DNA from: Bosea sp. (in: a-proteobacteria)
Lineage (GTDB): Bacteria; Pseudomonadota; Alphaproteobacteria; Rhizobiales; Beijerinckiaceae
Direction of reading: 5' to 3'
NCBI GenBank assembly: GCA_023910605.1
Contig: JAAVVV010000001.1
Location: 858,698 to 922,697 of the forward strand
Length of the DNA stretch: 64,000 nt
In this document: piece by piece, positions 27,045 to 35,232 of the stretch
Layout of the letters: each line of letters opens with the position of its first letter
Position numbering within the stretch: position 1 is the stretch's first letter
Position numbers and translations under genes: made by a program
Notes under the pieces: generated by a model
What the model saw: the letters and a program-made list of their open reading frames with translations, nothing else
Databases searched by the model: none
What the model was told of the DNA's origin: nothing

Positions 27045-28841
27045 TCAGCTGGCAAGCGCGAGCGGCGCGTCGTGCACCGACGCAGCGCCGCTGGTCACGC
27101 TGATCTCGAGGCCCTGCGCCCCGGTCAGGATATTGTCGGCGAAGAAGCGCGCGATGGCGATGCGCCCTGCATGGGCCGGGCTCGTGTCGCCGGAGGCAGA
27201 AGCCGCCTCCGCCGCCAGCGCGATCTGGCAAAGCCCGGCCGCGCCCTGGGCAAGGCCGAAGAGGCGCAGGTAGGGCGTGGCGCCCGCCAGCGCATCCTCG
27301 GGCCGGTTGCCGCGCGCGGCGGCCTCGATCCAGCTCGTGGCGCGATCGAGGCACTCGATGCCCTCGCGCAGCCGGGCCGCAGCCTGCCCATAGGCCGGAT
27401 TGCGGCTGGCGGCGACGGCGCCCTGCACCTTCCGCATGCGGGCGATCGCGGCGCGGACCGTGGCGCCCCCAGAAAGCGGCAGCTTGCGCTGGACAAGGTC
27501 GATGGCCTGGATGCCGTTTGTGCCTTCATAGATCGTCAGGATGCGGGCATCGCGCATGTGCTGGGCCGCGCCCGTCTCCTCGACGAAGCCCATGCCGCCA
27601 TGGACCTGCACCCCGATCGAGGCCACCTCGACGCCGATGTCGGTCGAGAACGCCTTGGCCACCGGCGTCAGAAGCGCGCCCATCTCGGCCGCGGCCTTGC
27701 GCGCGGCGGCGTCCTCGACATGGTGCGCCCTGTCGAGCTCCGCCGCGGTGAGATAGCAGATCGCCCGCGACGCATTGGTGAGCGCGAGCATGGTCATCAG
27801 GTTGCGGCGCACGTCGGCATGCTCGATGATCGGGCTCATGCCTTCGCCGACATGGCCTGCGGCGCGTCCCTGGCGCCGCTCCTGCGCATAGTCCAGCGCC
27901 TGCTGGTAGGCACGGTCCGCGATGGCGACGCCCTGGATGCCGACCCCGAGCCGGGCGTTGTTCATCATCGTGAACATGCAGGCGAGGCCGCGATTCTCCT
28001 CGCCGATGAGGTAGCCGACAGCGCCGCCCTTGTCGCCGAACACCATGGTGCAGGTGGGCGAGCCATGGATGCCAAGCTTGTGCTCGACGCCGGCGCAGCG
28101 CACGTCATTGGCCCCGCCGGGCGAACCACCCGCGCCGACCATGAACTTCGGAACGAGGAAGAGCGATATGCCGCGCGTGCCGGCCGGCGCATCCGGCAGG
28201 CGCGCCAGCACCAGATGCACGATGTTGTCGGTCAGGTCATGCTCGCCATAGGTGATGTAGATCTTCTGGCCCGTGATGCGGTAGCTGCCATCGGCCTGCC
28301 GTTCGGCGCGCGTGCGCAGCGCGCTGAGGTCCGAGCCCGCCTGCGGTTCGGTGAGGTTCATCGTGCCCATCCATTCGCCGGAGACGAGCTTGCCGAGATA
28401 GCGCTGCTTCAGCTCATCGGAGCCATGCACGGTGAGCGCCTCTATGGCGCCGCAAGTCAGCAGCGGCCCCAGTGCGAAGGCGAGGCTGGCGGCGTTCCAC
28501 ATTTCGAGGCATGGCGCGTTGACCAGTGCCGGCAGGCCCTGGCCGCCATGCTCTTCCCTCGCGGGCAGCGCGTTCCAGCCACCCTCGGCCCAGGCGGCGT
28601 AGACCTCACGCCATCCGGGCGGCATGGTCACGGTCCCGTCCTTGAGCGGCGTGCCGAAACGGTCGCCCACGCGGTTGAGCGGCGCGATCCTGCCAGCGGC
28701 GAACCTGCCTGCTTCTTCAAGGATGGAGCCGACCAGCTCCACCGACAGATCGGGGTAGACGCCTTCGGCAATCGACCGGTCGAGACCGGCCACATGGCGC
28801 AGCGTGAACAGCATCTCGTCGACGGGCGGGCGATAGCGCAT
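27045..28841 (-). CDS. Acyl-CoA dehydrogenase, long (DmdC-like) type
   Basis: The 598-residue FAD enzyme belongs to the acyl-CoA dehydrogenase subfamily with an extended C-terminus that includes DmdC, the 3-methylmercaptopropionyl-CoA dehydrogenase. Marks are the N-terminal YRPPVDEMLFTLRHVAG, MNLTEPQAGSDLSALRT, the C-terminal base region IYEGTNGIQAIDLVQRK and GVQVHGGMGFVEETGAAQ. The subfamily contains many long-chain or branched-chain enzymes, so the true substrate is not set by sequence. The ATG at 28841 has an AGGAGG site 7 bp upstream. It heads the three-gene SDR operon. Confidence 0.9.
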   Translation of the reverse strand: MRYRPPVDEMLFTLRHVAGLDRSIAEGVYPDLSVELVGSILEEAGRFAAGRIAPLNRVGDRFGTPLKDGTVTMPPGWREVYAAWAEGGWNALPAREEHGGQGLPALVNAPCLEMWNAASLAFALGPLLTCGAIEALTVHGSDELKQRYLGKLVSGEWMGTMNLTEPQAGSDLSALRTRAERQADGSYRITGQKIYITYGEHDLTDNIVHLVLARLPDAPAGTRGISLFLVPKFMVGAGGSPGGANDVRCAGVEHKLGIHGSPTCTMVFGDKGGAVGYLIGEENRGLACMFTMMNNARLGVGIQGVAIADRAYQQALDYAQERRQGRAAGHVGEGMSPIIEHADVRRNLMTMLALTNASRAICYLTAAELDRAHHVEDAAARKAAAEMGALLTPVAKAFSTDIGVEVASIGVQVHGGMGFVEETGAAQHMRDARILTIYEGTNGIQAIDLVQRKLPLSGGATVRAAIARMRKVQGAVAASRNPAYGQAAARLREGIECLDRATSWIEAAARGNRPEDALAGATPYLRLFGLAQGAAGLCQIALAAEAASASGDTSPAHAGRIAIARFFADNILTGAQGLEISVTSGAASVHDAPLALAS

Positions 28842-29007
28842 GGCATGACCTCCTGCGGGATGCTCATGCATCCTCATTCGTTGAGCGGACGCGGTGATGG
28901 CCTTCGCGGCCCATCACGACGATTGACGTCATGATGGGCTAAAGCCTACCCAAGCGTCCAGCCCGGCGGCAGCGCGCCGCCACCGATCGAGCGCAGATAG
29001 TTCACAT

Positions 29008-30003
29008 ATGAACGAATTGTCGTCAACTGCCGCGCCCGGCCGGGCGACCATCCGTCTGGGGGCCGACGCCGCGGGCGTGGGGAGCGCGGCAGCGATCCTG
29101 GCCGAGGGCGGGCTCGTGGCTGTCCCGACGGAAACGGTCTACGGGCTCGCGGCGGACGCGACAGACCCATCCGCCGTGGCGCGGATCTATGCGGCCAAGG
29201 GCCGCCCCGCCTTCAACCCGCTTATCGCGCATCTGCCCGATGTCGCAGCGGCCCGGCGCGAAGGCGTGTTCGATGCGCCTGCCCTCGCCCTGGCCCGCGT
29301 CTTCTGGCCGGGGCCCCTGACGCTCGTGGTGCCGGCAAGCTCCGGCGGCACGGTGTGCGAGCTGGCGCGGGCCGGACTGTCGAGTGTGGGCCTGCGCGTG
29401 CCGGACCATGCCGTCACCTTGCAGGTGCTGCGCGCCCTTGGCAGGCCGCTGGCCGCGCCCTCGGCCAACCGCTCGGGCCATGTCAGCCCCACCAGCGCCG
29501 CGCATGTGCTGGCGGATCTCGATGGCCTCATCGATGCGGTGCTCGATGCCGGCCCGTGCGATGTAGGCGTGGAATCGACCATCATTGCCTGCCTTGGCGG
29601 TGCGCCGCGTCTCCTGCGGCCCGGCGCCGTGACGCGCGCCGAGGCCGAGCGCGTGCTGGGCTGCAGCCTGGCCGAGGGGCTGGATGATGCCTCAGCGCCC
29701 GTGGCGCCGGGGCAACTGGCCTCGCATTATGCGCCCCGCGCGCGGCTGAGGCTCAATGCCACCGCCCCGCGCGAGGATGAGGCCTGGCTCGGATTCGGGC
29801 CTGATCCCGTGGCGGATGGCGGCGGCTCGCGTGCCAACCTCAGCCCCTCGGGCGATCTCGTCGAGGCGGCATCGCGCCTTTTTGCGCTCCTGCGCCAGCT
29901 CGATGCAAGCGGCGCGGCGGTGATCGCCGTCGCGCCCATTCCCCGGCAAGGGCTGGGCGAGGCGATCCGTGACCGCCTCGACCGCGCCGCGGCGCCGCGC
30001 TGA
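29008..30003 (+). CDS. L-threonylcarbamoyladenylate synthase (Sua5/TsaC type)
   Basis: The 331-residue enzyme makes threonylcarbamoyl-AMP for the t6A37 modification of ANN-decoding tRNAs. The YrdC-like domain (residues about 15-205) has VPTETVYGLAADAT, KGRPAFNPLIAHL, PSANRSGHVSPTSAAHV and the STIIACLG segment. The C-terminal part (APGQLASHYAPRARL) is the Sua5 domain, which makes this the long Sua5 type rather than short TsaC. The ATG at 29008 is the first in frame; no clear ribosome-binding site precedes it. It is convergent with the truncated doxX. Confidence 0.93.
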   Translation: MNELSSTAAPGRATIRLGADAAGVGSAAAILAEGGLVAVPTETVYGLAADATDPSAVARIYAAKGRPAFNPLIAHLPDVAAARREGVFDAPALALARVFWPGPLTLVVPASSGGTVCELARAGLSSVGLRVPDHAVTLQVLRALGRPLAAPSANRSGHVSPTSAAHVLADLDGLIDAVLDAGPCDVGVESTIIACLGGAPRLLRPGAVTRAEAERVLGCSLAEGLDDASAPVAPGQLASHYAPRARLRLNATAPREDEAWLGFGPDPVADGGGSRANLSPSGDLVEAASRLFALLRQLDASGAAVIAVAPIPRQGLGEAIRDRLDRAAAPR

Positions 30004-30012
30004 TCGGACTGC

Positions 30013-30237
30013 TCAGCCGGCGCTGGCGGGACCGGCCGGCGCGCCGGGCAACGGCAATGGCAATGGCAATGGCAATGGCAAGGCCAGCGCTGCGGGCAGG
30101 CCGATCTGGCCGGGGAAGCCGGCAAAGCCCGGCACGGTGAAGGCAAACAGCTTGCGCCCGGCATGGGCCGCGAACATCACGCCAAGGGCGATGCGGATGG
30201 CGGCAAGGCCATAGCCCGCCGTGCGAATATCGCTCAT
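30013..30237 (-). pseudogene. Truncated DoxX-family membrane protein
   Basis: The 74-residue frame starts like a DoxX-family protein (GLAAIRIALGVMFAAHAGRK, then LFAFTVPG and FPGQIGLPAAL), but after about 48 residues it becomes a Leu-Pro run coded by a GGCAAT-type hexamer repeat and stops. DoxX-family proteins usually have about 130 residues and four membrane helices, so roughly two thirds are missing. The remnant is divergent from a LysR gene, the usual partner of such genes. Loss of the 3' part at the repeat suggests deletion linked to slippage. It is likely non-functional. Confidence 0.7.
30047..30082. repeat. Hexanucleotide tandem repeat (GGCAAY, six units)
   Basis: There are six consecutive hexamers: GGCAAC, four copies of GGCAAT, and GGCAAG. 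They lie inside the truncated doxX frame, where they encode a Leu-Pro run on the minus strand. Such short repeats change copy number by slippage; here units are six bases, so the frame would be kept. Confidence 0.85.
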
Positions 30238-30294
30238 GATGGGAGACTTATGAAGGGAACTGCGATGACAGGAGCATTGACATTTTCATTTTTG

Positions 30295-30328
30295 CAAGAA
30301 AATATCAGTTATGCCAGATATAATCTTG
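30295..30328. promoter_or_regulatory. Inverted repeat between doxX remnant and LysR gene, candidate LysR operator
   Basis: CAAGAAAATATC (30295-30306) and GATATAATCTTG (30317-30328) are inverted copies with 10 of 12 positions matching and a 10-bp spacer. The region is AT-rich in a GC-rich genome and ends 19 bp before the LysR start codon. Position, dyad symmetry and AT content fit a LysR-type autoregulatory site, but binding is inferred. Confidence 0.5.
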
Positions 30329-30347
30329 TTTTTTCGCAAGGATAAAG

Positions 30348-31274
30348 ATGGTCTCGCTGTCCTGGGATGATTTCCGCCTGATCAAGGCCATTGCGGATTC
30401 GAGCGGGCTCACCGGCGCCGCCGCCACACTCAAAGTGAATCATTCCACCGTGTTTCGCCGCCTGGGCCAGATCGAGGATGCGGTCGGCCTGCCGCTCTTC
30501 GAGCGACGCAAGACCGGGTATGTCGCCACCCCAGCCGGCGAGGAGATGGCCGCCCTGGCCTCGCGCATGGATGACGACGTGAGCGCCTTCGCCCGGCGCA
30601 TCGCCGGCCGCGAGATCGAGCCGTCGGGCGAGGTCAGGATCACCACGACGGACACGCTCTTCCTGCATCTGCTGATCCCGATCATCGAGGCGTTCCGGAA
30701 GGCGCATCCCGGCATCCGCATCGACATCGTCATCGGCAACCAGGCGCTGAACCTATCCAGGCGCGATGCCGACATCGCGATCAGGGCGAGCGATTCACCG
30801 CCCGAAACGCTGGTGGGCCGCCGCCTCGCCACGCTGGCCTGGGCTGTCTACGGTCGCGCCGACGATGCGCTGGTCACGCCCGAGGCCTTCGATTCGGCCT
30901 CCCTGTTCGATCGCGACTGGATCTGCCTTGGCGACCAGCTCGGCCATGTGAAGGCGGCGCGCTATGTCCGGGACCGGGTGGCGCCAGAGCGCATCGTGCT
31001 GAAGACCTCCGCGGTGCTCGGCATCGCGGAATCCATCGAGGCCGGCATCGGCATCGGCCCGCTTCCCTGCTTCATCGGCGACCAGAAGCCTGCCCTGAAG
31101 CGCCTCATGGCCCCGAACCCGGATTTCGGCACGGCTCTCTGGCTGCTCACGCACCCCGACATCCGCCAGAGCCCGCGCATCCGCACCGCGCTCGACATGC
31201 TGGCTGCCGAACTGGGCCGCCACCGCAAGCTGATCGAGGGCGAATCGCCGCTCTGGAAGGCCGGCGCTGTCTGA
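30348..31274 (+). CDS. LysR-family transcriptional regulator, divergent from the doxX remnant
   Basis: The 308-residue regulator has an N-terminal winged helix (FRLIKAIADSSGLTGAAATL and NHSTVFRRLGQIE) and an effector-binding domain beginning near VRITTTDTLFLHLL. The AAGGATAA site precedes the ATG at 30348. Divergent transcription from a DoxX-family gene is common for this subgroup. Because the doxX target is truncated, the regulator may be an orphan or control other genes. It ends 23 bp before the end of the convergent msrA. Confidence 0.9.
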   Translation: MVSLSWDDFRLIKAIADSSGLTGAAATLKVNHSTVFRRLGQIEDAVGLPLFERRKTGYVATPAGEEMAALASRMDDDVSAFARRIAGREIEPSGEVRITTTDTLFLHLLIPIIEAFRKAHPGIRIDIVIGNQALNLSRRDADIAIRASDSPPETLVGRRLATLAWAVYGRADDALVTPEAFDSASLFDRDWICLGDQLGHVKAARYVRDRVAPERIVLKTSAVLGIAESIEAGIGIGPLPCFIGDQKPALKRLMAPNPDFGTALWLLTHPDIRQSPRIRTALDMLAAELGRHRKLIEGESPLWKAGAV

Positions 31275-31297
31275 CCAGCCGCCCGCCCGACGGCCCC

Positions 31298-31954
31298 TCA
31301 GGCATCAACGCCGGCGCCGATCTGGCAGGCCACGCCCGTGCCGCCAAGCCCGCAGTAGCCGCCCGGATTCCTGGCCAGGTATTGCTGGTGATAGGCTTCG
31401 GCGAAGTAGAAGGGCGGCGCCTCCACAGTCTCTGTCGTGATGGGCCCGAAGCCCTTTCGCGCCAGCGCTGCGCCATAATCCCGGCGCGATGTCTCCGCCA
31501 ACGCCATCTGCGCCGGCGTCGCGCCGTAGATGCCGGAGCGATACTGCGTGCCGACATCATTGCCCTGCCGCATGCCTTGCGTGGGGTCATGGCTCTCCCA
31601 GAACGTCTGCAGCAGTGCGCGATAGGGCAGACGCGCGGGGTCGAACGCGACAAGCACCACCTCATTGTGGCCGGTCAGGCCCGAGCAGGCCTCCTCATAG
31701 GTCGGGTTCGGCGTGTGCCCGCCAGCATAGCCCACGGCTGTCACCCAGATGCCCTCGCCCATCTGCCAGAACTTGCGCTCCGCTCCCCAGAAGCATCCGA
31801 GCCCGAACAGGGCTGTCTCAATGCCTTCGGGGTAGGGCCCCTTCAGCGGCCTGCCATTGACGAAATGAGTCTGGGCGGTCGCGATCGGGTGGGGACGCCC
31901 GGGCAGGGCGTCGGCCGGACCCGGCATTTCGGCCTTCTTGCGCGCGAAGAACAT
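31298..31954 (-). CDS. msrA: Peptide methionine sulfoxide reductase MsrA
   Basis: The 218-residue enzyme reduces methionine-S-sulfoxide in proteins. The catalytic Cys54 is in [52 protein letters not shown] and the [16 protein letters not shown] region follow in order. Two further Cys residues near the end (GGYCGLGG and GVACQIG) can serve as resolving thiols with thioredoxin. The 30-45-residue leading segment ([14 protein letters not shown]) is typical of the longer MsrA proteins. Confidence 0.95.
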   Translation of the reverse strand: MFFARKKAEMPGPADALPGRPHPIATAQTHFVNGRPLKGPYPEGIETALFGLGCFWGAERKFWQMGEGIWVTAVGYAGGHTPNPTYEEACSGLTGHNEVVLVAFDPARLPYRALLQTFWESHDPTQGMRQGNDVGTQYRSGIYGATPAQMALAETSRRDYGAALARKGFGPITTETVEAPPFYFAEAYHQQYLARNPGGYCGLGGTGVACQIGAGVDA

Positions 31955-32036
31955 GATTTGGCTCCCGTTGAGGCTTGGACGTAATGCGCCGTGCCCTGCG
32001 CTGCGAGGGGCAGCGACGTCAGTTGTGCGTGATCGC

Positions 32037-32345
32037 TCAGCCCGGCGTGAGGTAGCCCACGCCGCCGCCCTGCTTGCGGCCCATGAAATGGAACAGCAGC
32101 CCTGCCGCCAAAAGCGCCAGTGATGCGGGCGTCATCAAGAGGCTCGCCAGCAGCGGATCCCACAGCAGCGGATGGATCTCCTCGGTCGAGGCCTGCAGCG
32201 CCGAAAAGCGCGCCCCCAGCAGGCGTGAGCCGGCATCCGCGAGCGAGGCATAGGCGAGGACGCCATTCGCCAGCGTTCGCGCGCCATCCATCACTGCCGC
32301 CACGAAGCCGGCCGCCAGCGTCAGGAAGGCGAAGATGCGGAACAT
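32037..32345 (-). CDS. Small inner-membrane protein of unknown function
   Basis: The 102-residue protein has two membrane helices ([20 protein letters not shown] and [16 protein letters not shown]) separated by a loop with [14 protein letters not shown] do not recognise a family with known function; similar short two-helix proteins are common in Hyphomicrobiales. The ATG at 32345 follows an AAGG stretch; a GTG four codons upstream is an alternative. It is the last gene before the tRNA-Ser that borders the accessory region. Confidence 0.65.
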   Translation of the reverse strand: MFRIFAFLTLAAGFVAAVMDGARTLANGVLAYASLADAGSRLLGARFSALQASTEEIHPLLWDPLLASLLMTPASLALLAAGLLFHFMGRKQGGGVGYLTPG

Positions 32346-32581
32346 AGCCTTGATCACACCGAAACTCCCTGCACCGATGTGCCCCGGCGCAGCCCGCCGC
32401 GCAAGGGCAACGCCGCCCCGGCCCTGCGTCAGGCCTTCGCCGGCCGCGATGGGCGATTTTCCGGGACGGGGGCTGAACGGCGCTTGCATTCTGGCCCCGC
32501 TCCGGTCATAGCGCCATGCGATCGCATCGCATGGCTCAGCCATCCGCGATCAACCGTCATGCGCCCTCGGGCCATGCGCGC

Positions 32582-32671
32582 GGACAGGTGGCCGAGTGGT
32601 TGAAGGCGCACGCCTGGAAAGTGTGTATAGGGGCAACTCTATCGCGGGTTCGAATCCCGCCCTGTCCGCCA
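32582..32671 (+). tRNA. tRNA-Ser (anticodon GGA)
   Basis: This is a complete 90-nt class II tRNA with encoded CCA. The acceptor stem GGACAGG pairs with CCTGTCC. The D-arm region GGCCGAGTGGTTGAAGGCG is typical of tRNA-Ser. The anticodon arm CACGC-CTGGAAA-GTGTG holds GGA at 32616-32618. It has a long variable arm and the T-arm loop GTTCGAATCCC. It reads UCC and UCU serine codons. An IS5-family element begins eight bases after the CCA, and all accessory DNA of the window lies on this side. Confidence 0.96.
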
Positions 32672-32678
32672 TTACTCA

Positions 32679-33609
32679 GAGCCCGATTCAAAAGTTCACG
32701 TGCAGATTGAGTGTCTTGCGATGCGTCTGGTGAGCATGCGGATGCTGGCGATATGGGCGAAGGCTGTGGAGCTTGCGATGGATTTCTCCCAATCCTTGGC
32801 AAGACGGCGGCATCGATTGAGCCATGCGAATGTTCGCTCGACCACCCATCGGCGGGGCAGGACGACGAAGCCCTTTGCGGCATCGGACCGTTTGACGATT
32901 TCGATTGTCCAGCGGCCATGGCCTCGCATGGCATCCTTCAGTTTGCCCCCAGCATAGCCGCCATCAGCAAAGATATGACGCAGCCAGGGACAGCGGAAGC
33001 GGATCGCCTTGAGCAGGTCAGGAGCACCATCACGATCCTGAATGTTGGCACCGTGGACCAGCACGAAGATCAGGAAGCCGAGCGTGTCGGTGATGATATG
33101 GCGCTTGCGGCCTTTGATTTTCTTTCCTGCATCATACCCCGAAATCCCGCCACTTTCGGTGGTTTTGACGCTCTGGCTGTCGATGATGCCGGCGGTGGGC
33201 TGAGCCTGCTTACCCTCGATCTCGCGTGCGGCCATCACCAGAAGCTGGTTCATGGTTTCCAGAAGGCCACTGTCCCGCCAACGATAGAAATAGCCGCGCA
33301 CGGTCGAGACAGGTGGGAAATCATCCGGCAGCATGCGCCATTGGCATCCGCTCGAAGCAATAAACAGGATCGCTTCCACCACATCGCGCATGTCAGTGGT
33401 TCTGGGCCGACCGCCGCGCTTGGCGGCGGGAACCATCGGCGCGATCAGTGCCCATTCCCGGTCGGTCAAATCACTTGGAAACCGCAAACGATCACGGTTA
33501 TGCTCAGCACGAGCGATAGCAGTCCAGGTCATCGGAAACCCCATTTGATTCAGCACCAAACGGGAATCACAAACTACTGATATCGCTCAACTCCTTTTAA
33601 ATCGGGCTC
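32679..33609 (-). mobile_element. IS5-family insertion sequence, copy A1 (intact)
   Basis: The 931-bp element has terminal inverted repeats GAGCCCGATTCAAAAG (left) and GAGCCCGATTTAAAAG (right end, reverse strand). A 3-bp target duplication TCA stands at 32676-32678 and 33610-33612. It carries one transposase gene on the minus strand. TNA-type 3-bp duplications fit the IS5 family (IS1031-like group). It is over 95 percent identical by eye to copy A2 at 35233-36162, in the same orientation. Confidence 0.93.
32696..33544 (-). CDS. IS5-family transposase (copy A1)
   Basis: This is a DDE transposase of about 282 residues. It has the N-terminal DUF4096-type domain ([29 protein letters not shown]) and the catalytic segments [21 protein letters not shown] and the YREK-like [21 protein letters not shown]. 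The frame is intact, unlike copy A2, so this copy could be active and could supply transposase to the other. The start is uncertain; the ATG at 33544 is used here, with 33532 as an alternative. Confidence 0.9.
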   Translation of the reverse strand: MGFPMTWTAIARAEHNRDRLRFPSDLTDREWALIAPMVPAAKRGGRPRTTDMRDVVEAILFIASSGCQWRMLPDDFPPVSTVRGYFYRWRDSGLLETMNQLLVMAAREIEGKQAQPTAGIIDSQSVKTTESGGISGYDAGKKIKGRKRHIITDTLGFLIFVLVHGANIQDRDGAPDLLKAIRFRCPWLRHIFADGGYAGGKLKDAMRGHGRWTIEIVKRSDAAKGFVVLPRRWVVERTFAWLNRCRRLAKDWEKSIASSTAFAHIASIRMLTRRIARHSICT

Positions 33610-33703
33610 TCAGGTTTTCGCACATTTGCGATCGTTTGTGCTTGCGCACGAGGCTCAGTATTTATAGGTAGAATTGCGTCATATCTGCGTGATGGAGACC
33701 GGC

Positions 33704-34321
33704 ATGATTTATACTCCGGATAACGAACCGTATCGCGGCCGTCAGATGGTTTTTCAATTTGACCAAACGATCCAAGTTGCAATGGAAAAGAACTTCCTCA
33801 TCGCACCATGGACGCATGATCGAGATTTGACTTTACTTCAACTAGCTGCAACGGAAATAGTCCCGCATGGGTTTTCGATCGCACTCAGTATTCGAGAATT
33901 AATTCGGCAGGGTTATTTGTTGTCAGCCGAAATACTACTGCGCCCCCTTATAGAACGGGTAGCCGTGCTCAGCTATCTGTGTGAGACGCCGAGTGCTTTG
34001 GCCTTGTGGGAGGCTGGTTGGCCTCACAAATCGCGGCCATCACTTTCGAAGATGCTAGCGGCAATGGGCCCATCTGAAGTAGGTTTCGATAGCAAAGAAA
34101 TGGCGCAGGATGCTACTCGCTACTACAACGCATTGATACACGCTGATCCGAGTGGGTCCAAGAGGCACATGGGCAACACTACTGCAGGACGCAGGGGCTA
34201 TTCAGCATCGAAGTCCCTCAGTGATACTACCAAATGCGACGAAATTTGTAGGGAGGCGTTTGTCTATTTGTACATTCTTACTGCACGCGCATCTCAAGTT
34301 TTTGCCGAAGCGTTGAAGTAG
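33704..34321 (+). CDS. Protein of unknown function in AT-richer DNA between IS elements
   Basis: The 205-residue protein is predicted to be mostly helical, with FSIALSIRELIRQGYLLSAE, LLRPLIERVAVLSYLCETP, an HADPSGSKRH segment and a final helix. The pattern weakly recalls DUF5677-type proteins, but I cannot assign it. The base composition is clearly lower in GC than the flanking genome, which suggests transfer. The ATG at 33704 has a GGAG site 6 bp upstream; earlier in-frame starts at 33674 (TTG) and 33692 lack one. An IS5-family element is inserted three bases after its stop codon, and another IS lies about 90 bp upstream. No signal peptide or membrane segment is evident. Confidence 0.65.
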   Translation: MIYTPDNEPYRGRQMVFQFDQTIQVAMEKNFLIAPWTHDRDLTLLQLAATEIVPHGFSIALSIRELIRQGYLLSAEILLRPLIERVAVLSYLCETPSALALWEAGWPHKSRPSLSKMLAAMGPSEVGFDSKEMAQDATRYYNALIHADPSGSKRHMGNTTAGRRGYSASKSLSDTTKCDEICREAFVYLYILTARASQVFAEALK

Positions 34322-34324
34322 TTA

Positions 34325-35229
34325 GAGTCCGTTTGGAAAGTCAGGGATGAGCGTTTCTTCGGATAAGAAGGCCGCCCATGGCGACGTGGATCATGGCGGT
34401 TGAGACGTCGATGCGTTTTTCATAGTCGCGGACGAGGCGGCGCCAGCGCATCATCCATCCGAAGGTCCGCTCGACGACCCAGCGCCGGGGCAGAACATGG
34501 AAGCCCTTCTGCTGCTCGGAGCGCCGGATGATCTCGATGACGAAGTTGAGATAGGCGGCCTTGTCCATCAAGGTCAGGCGGTCGTAGGCGGCGTCGGCGA
34601 AGAGATGCTTCACCCAGGGCCAGCGCTTGCGGATGGCATCGAGGATGGCTTGCGCACCGGCGCTGTCGGAGATGTCGGCGGTCGTCAGATTGACCATCAA
34701 GAGCCGTCCGTCGGTATCGACCGCGATATGTCGCTTGCGGCCGCGTATCTTCTTGTTGGCGTCGTAACCCCTTGTTTTGGCTTGCGGAGCCTTGACCGAC
34801 TGGCTGTCGATCACCGCCGCCGTGGGGCTTGCCTCGCGACCAACCCGCTCCCGGTCGAGCATCAGCTCGACATCGTGGATGGTCTGGAACAGGAAGCGCC
34901 GCGCCAGTTCGCGGAACCAGCCGTAAACCGTTCGCCAATGGCCGAAATGATGAGGCAGCATCCGCCAGCCGCAGCCCGAGCGCACCAGATAGCGCACGGC
35001 GTTGATCACCTCGCGGAAGTCCGTCTCCCGAGGCCGTCCCGTCCGTCCGGGTTTGGGCATCAAGGGCGCGATCCGGGCCCACTCCTCGTCCGTCAGGTCG
35101 CAGGGATAGCGCTTCGTCTTCTTGGCGATCTTGGCCATCCGGCCCCGGTTCTCATGTGTCCACATCCGTAATGTGAATCACATTCGCCAGCCCACCGAAA
35201 CACCAATCGCCGACTTTCCAAACAGTCTC
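34325..35229 (-). mobile_element. IS5-family insertion sequence, type B
   Basis: The 905-bp element differs from copies A1 and A2. The ends are GAGTCCGTTTGGAAAGTC (left) and GAGACTGTTTGGAAAGTC (right, reverse strand). A 3-bp duplication TTA lies at 34322-34324 and 35230-35232. The right TTA is at the same time the left target duplication of the neighbouring copy A2. It holds one intact transposase gene. Confidence 0.92.
34341..35138 (-). CDS. IS5-family transposase (type B)
   Basis: The transposase of about 265 residues has SDLTD-like CDLTDEEWARIAPLM, CGWRMLPHHFGHWRTVYGWF, the DDE segments AVIDSQSVKAPQ, LFADAAYDR, and [21 protein letters not shown]. It belongs to the same family as copy A1 but a different group (about one third identity by eye). 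The frame is uninterrupted. An ATG at 35165 is an alternative start. Confidence 0.9.
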   Translation of the reverse strand: MAKIAKKTKRYPCDLTDEEWARIAPLMPKPGRTGRPRETDFREVINAVRYLVRSGCGWRMLPHHFGHWRTVYGWFRELARRFLFQTIHDVELMLDRERVGREASPTAAVIDSQSVKAPQAKTRGYDANKKIRGRKRHIAVDTDGRLLMVNLTTADISDSAGAQAILDAIRKRWPWVKHLFADAAYDRLTLMDKAAYLNFVIEIIRRSEQQKGFHVLPRRWVVERTFGWMMRWRRLVRDYEKRIDVSTAMIHVAMGGLLIRRNAHP

Positions 35230-35232
35230 TTA

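Noticed and set aside
26868..28934. A 688-codon plus-strand frame opposite the acyl-CoA dehydrogenase.
   Set aside because: It is rich in Ala, Arg, Gly and His as expected for antisense of GC-rich coding DNA; the minus-strand enzyme is unmistakable.
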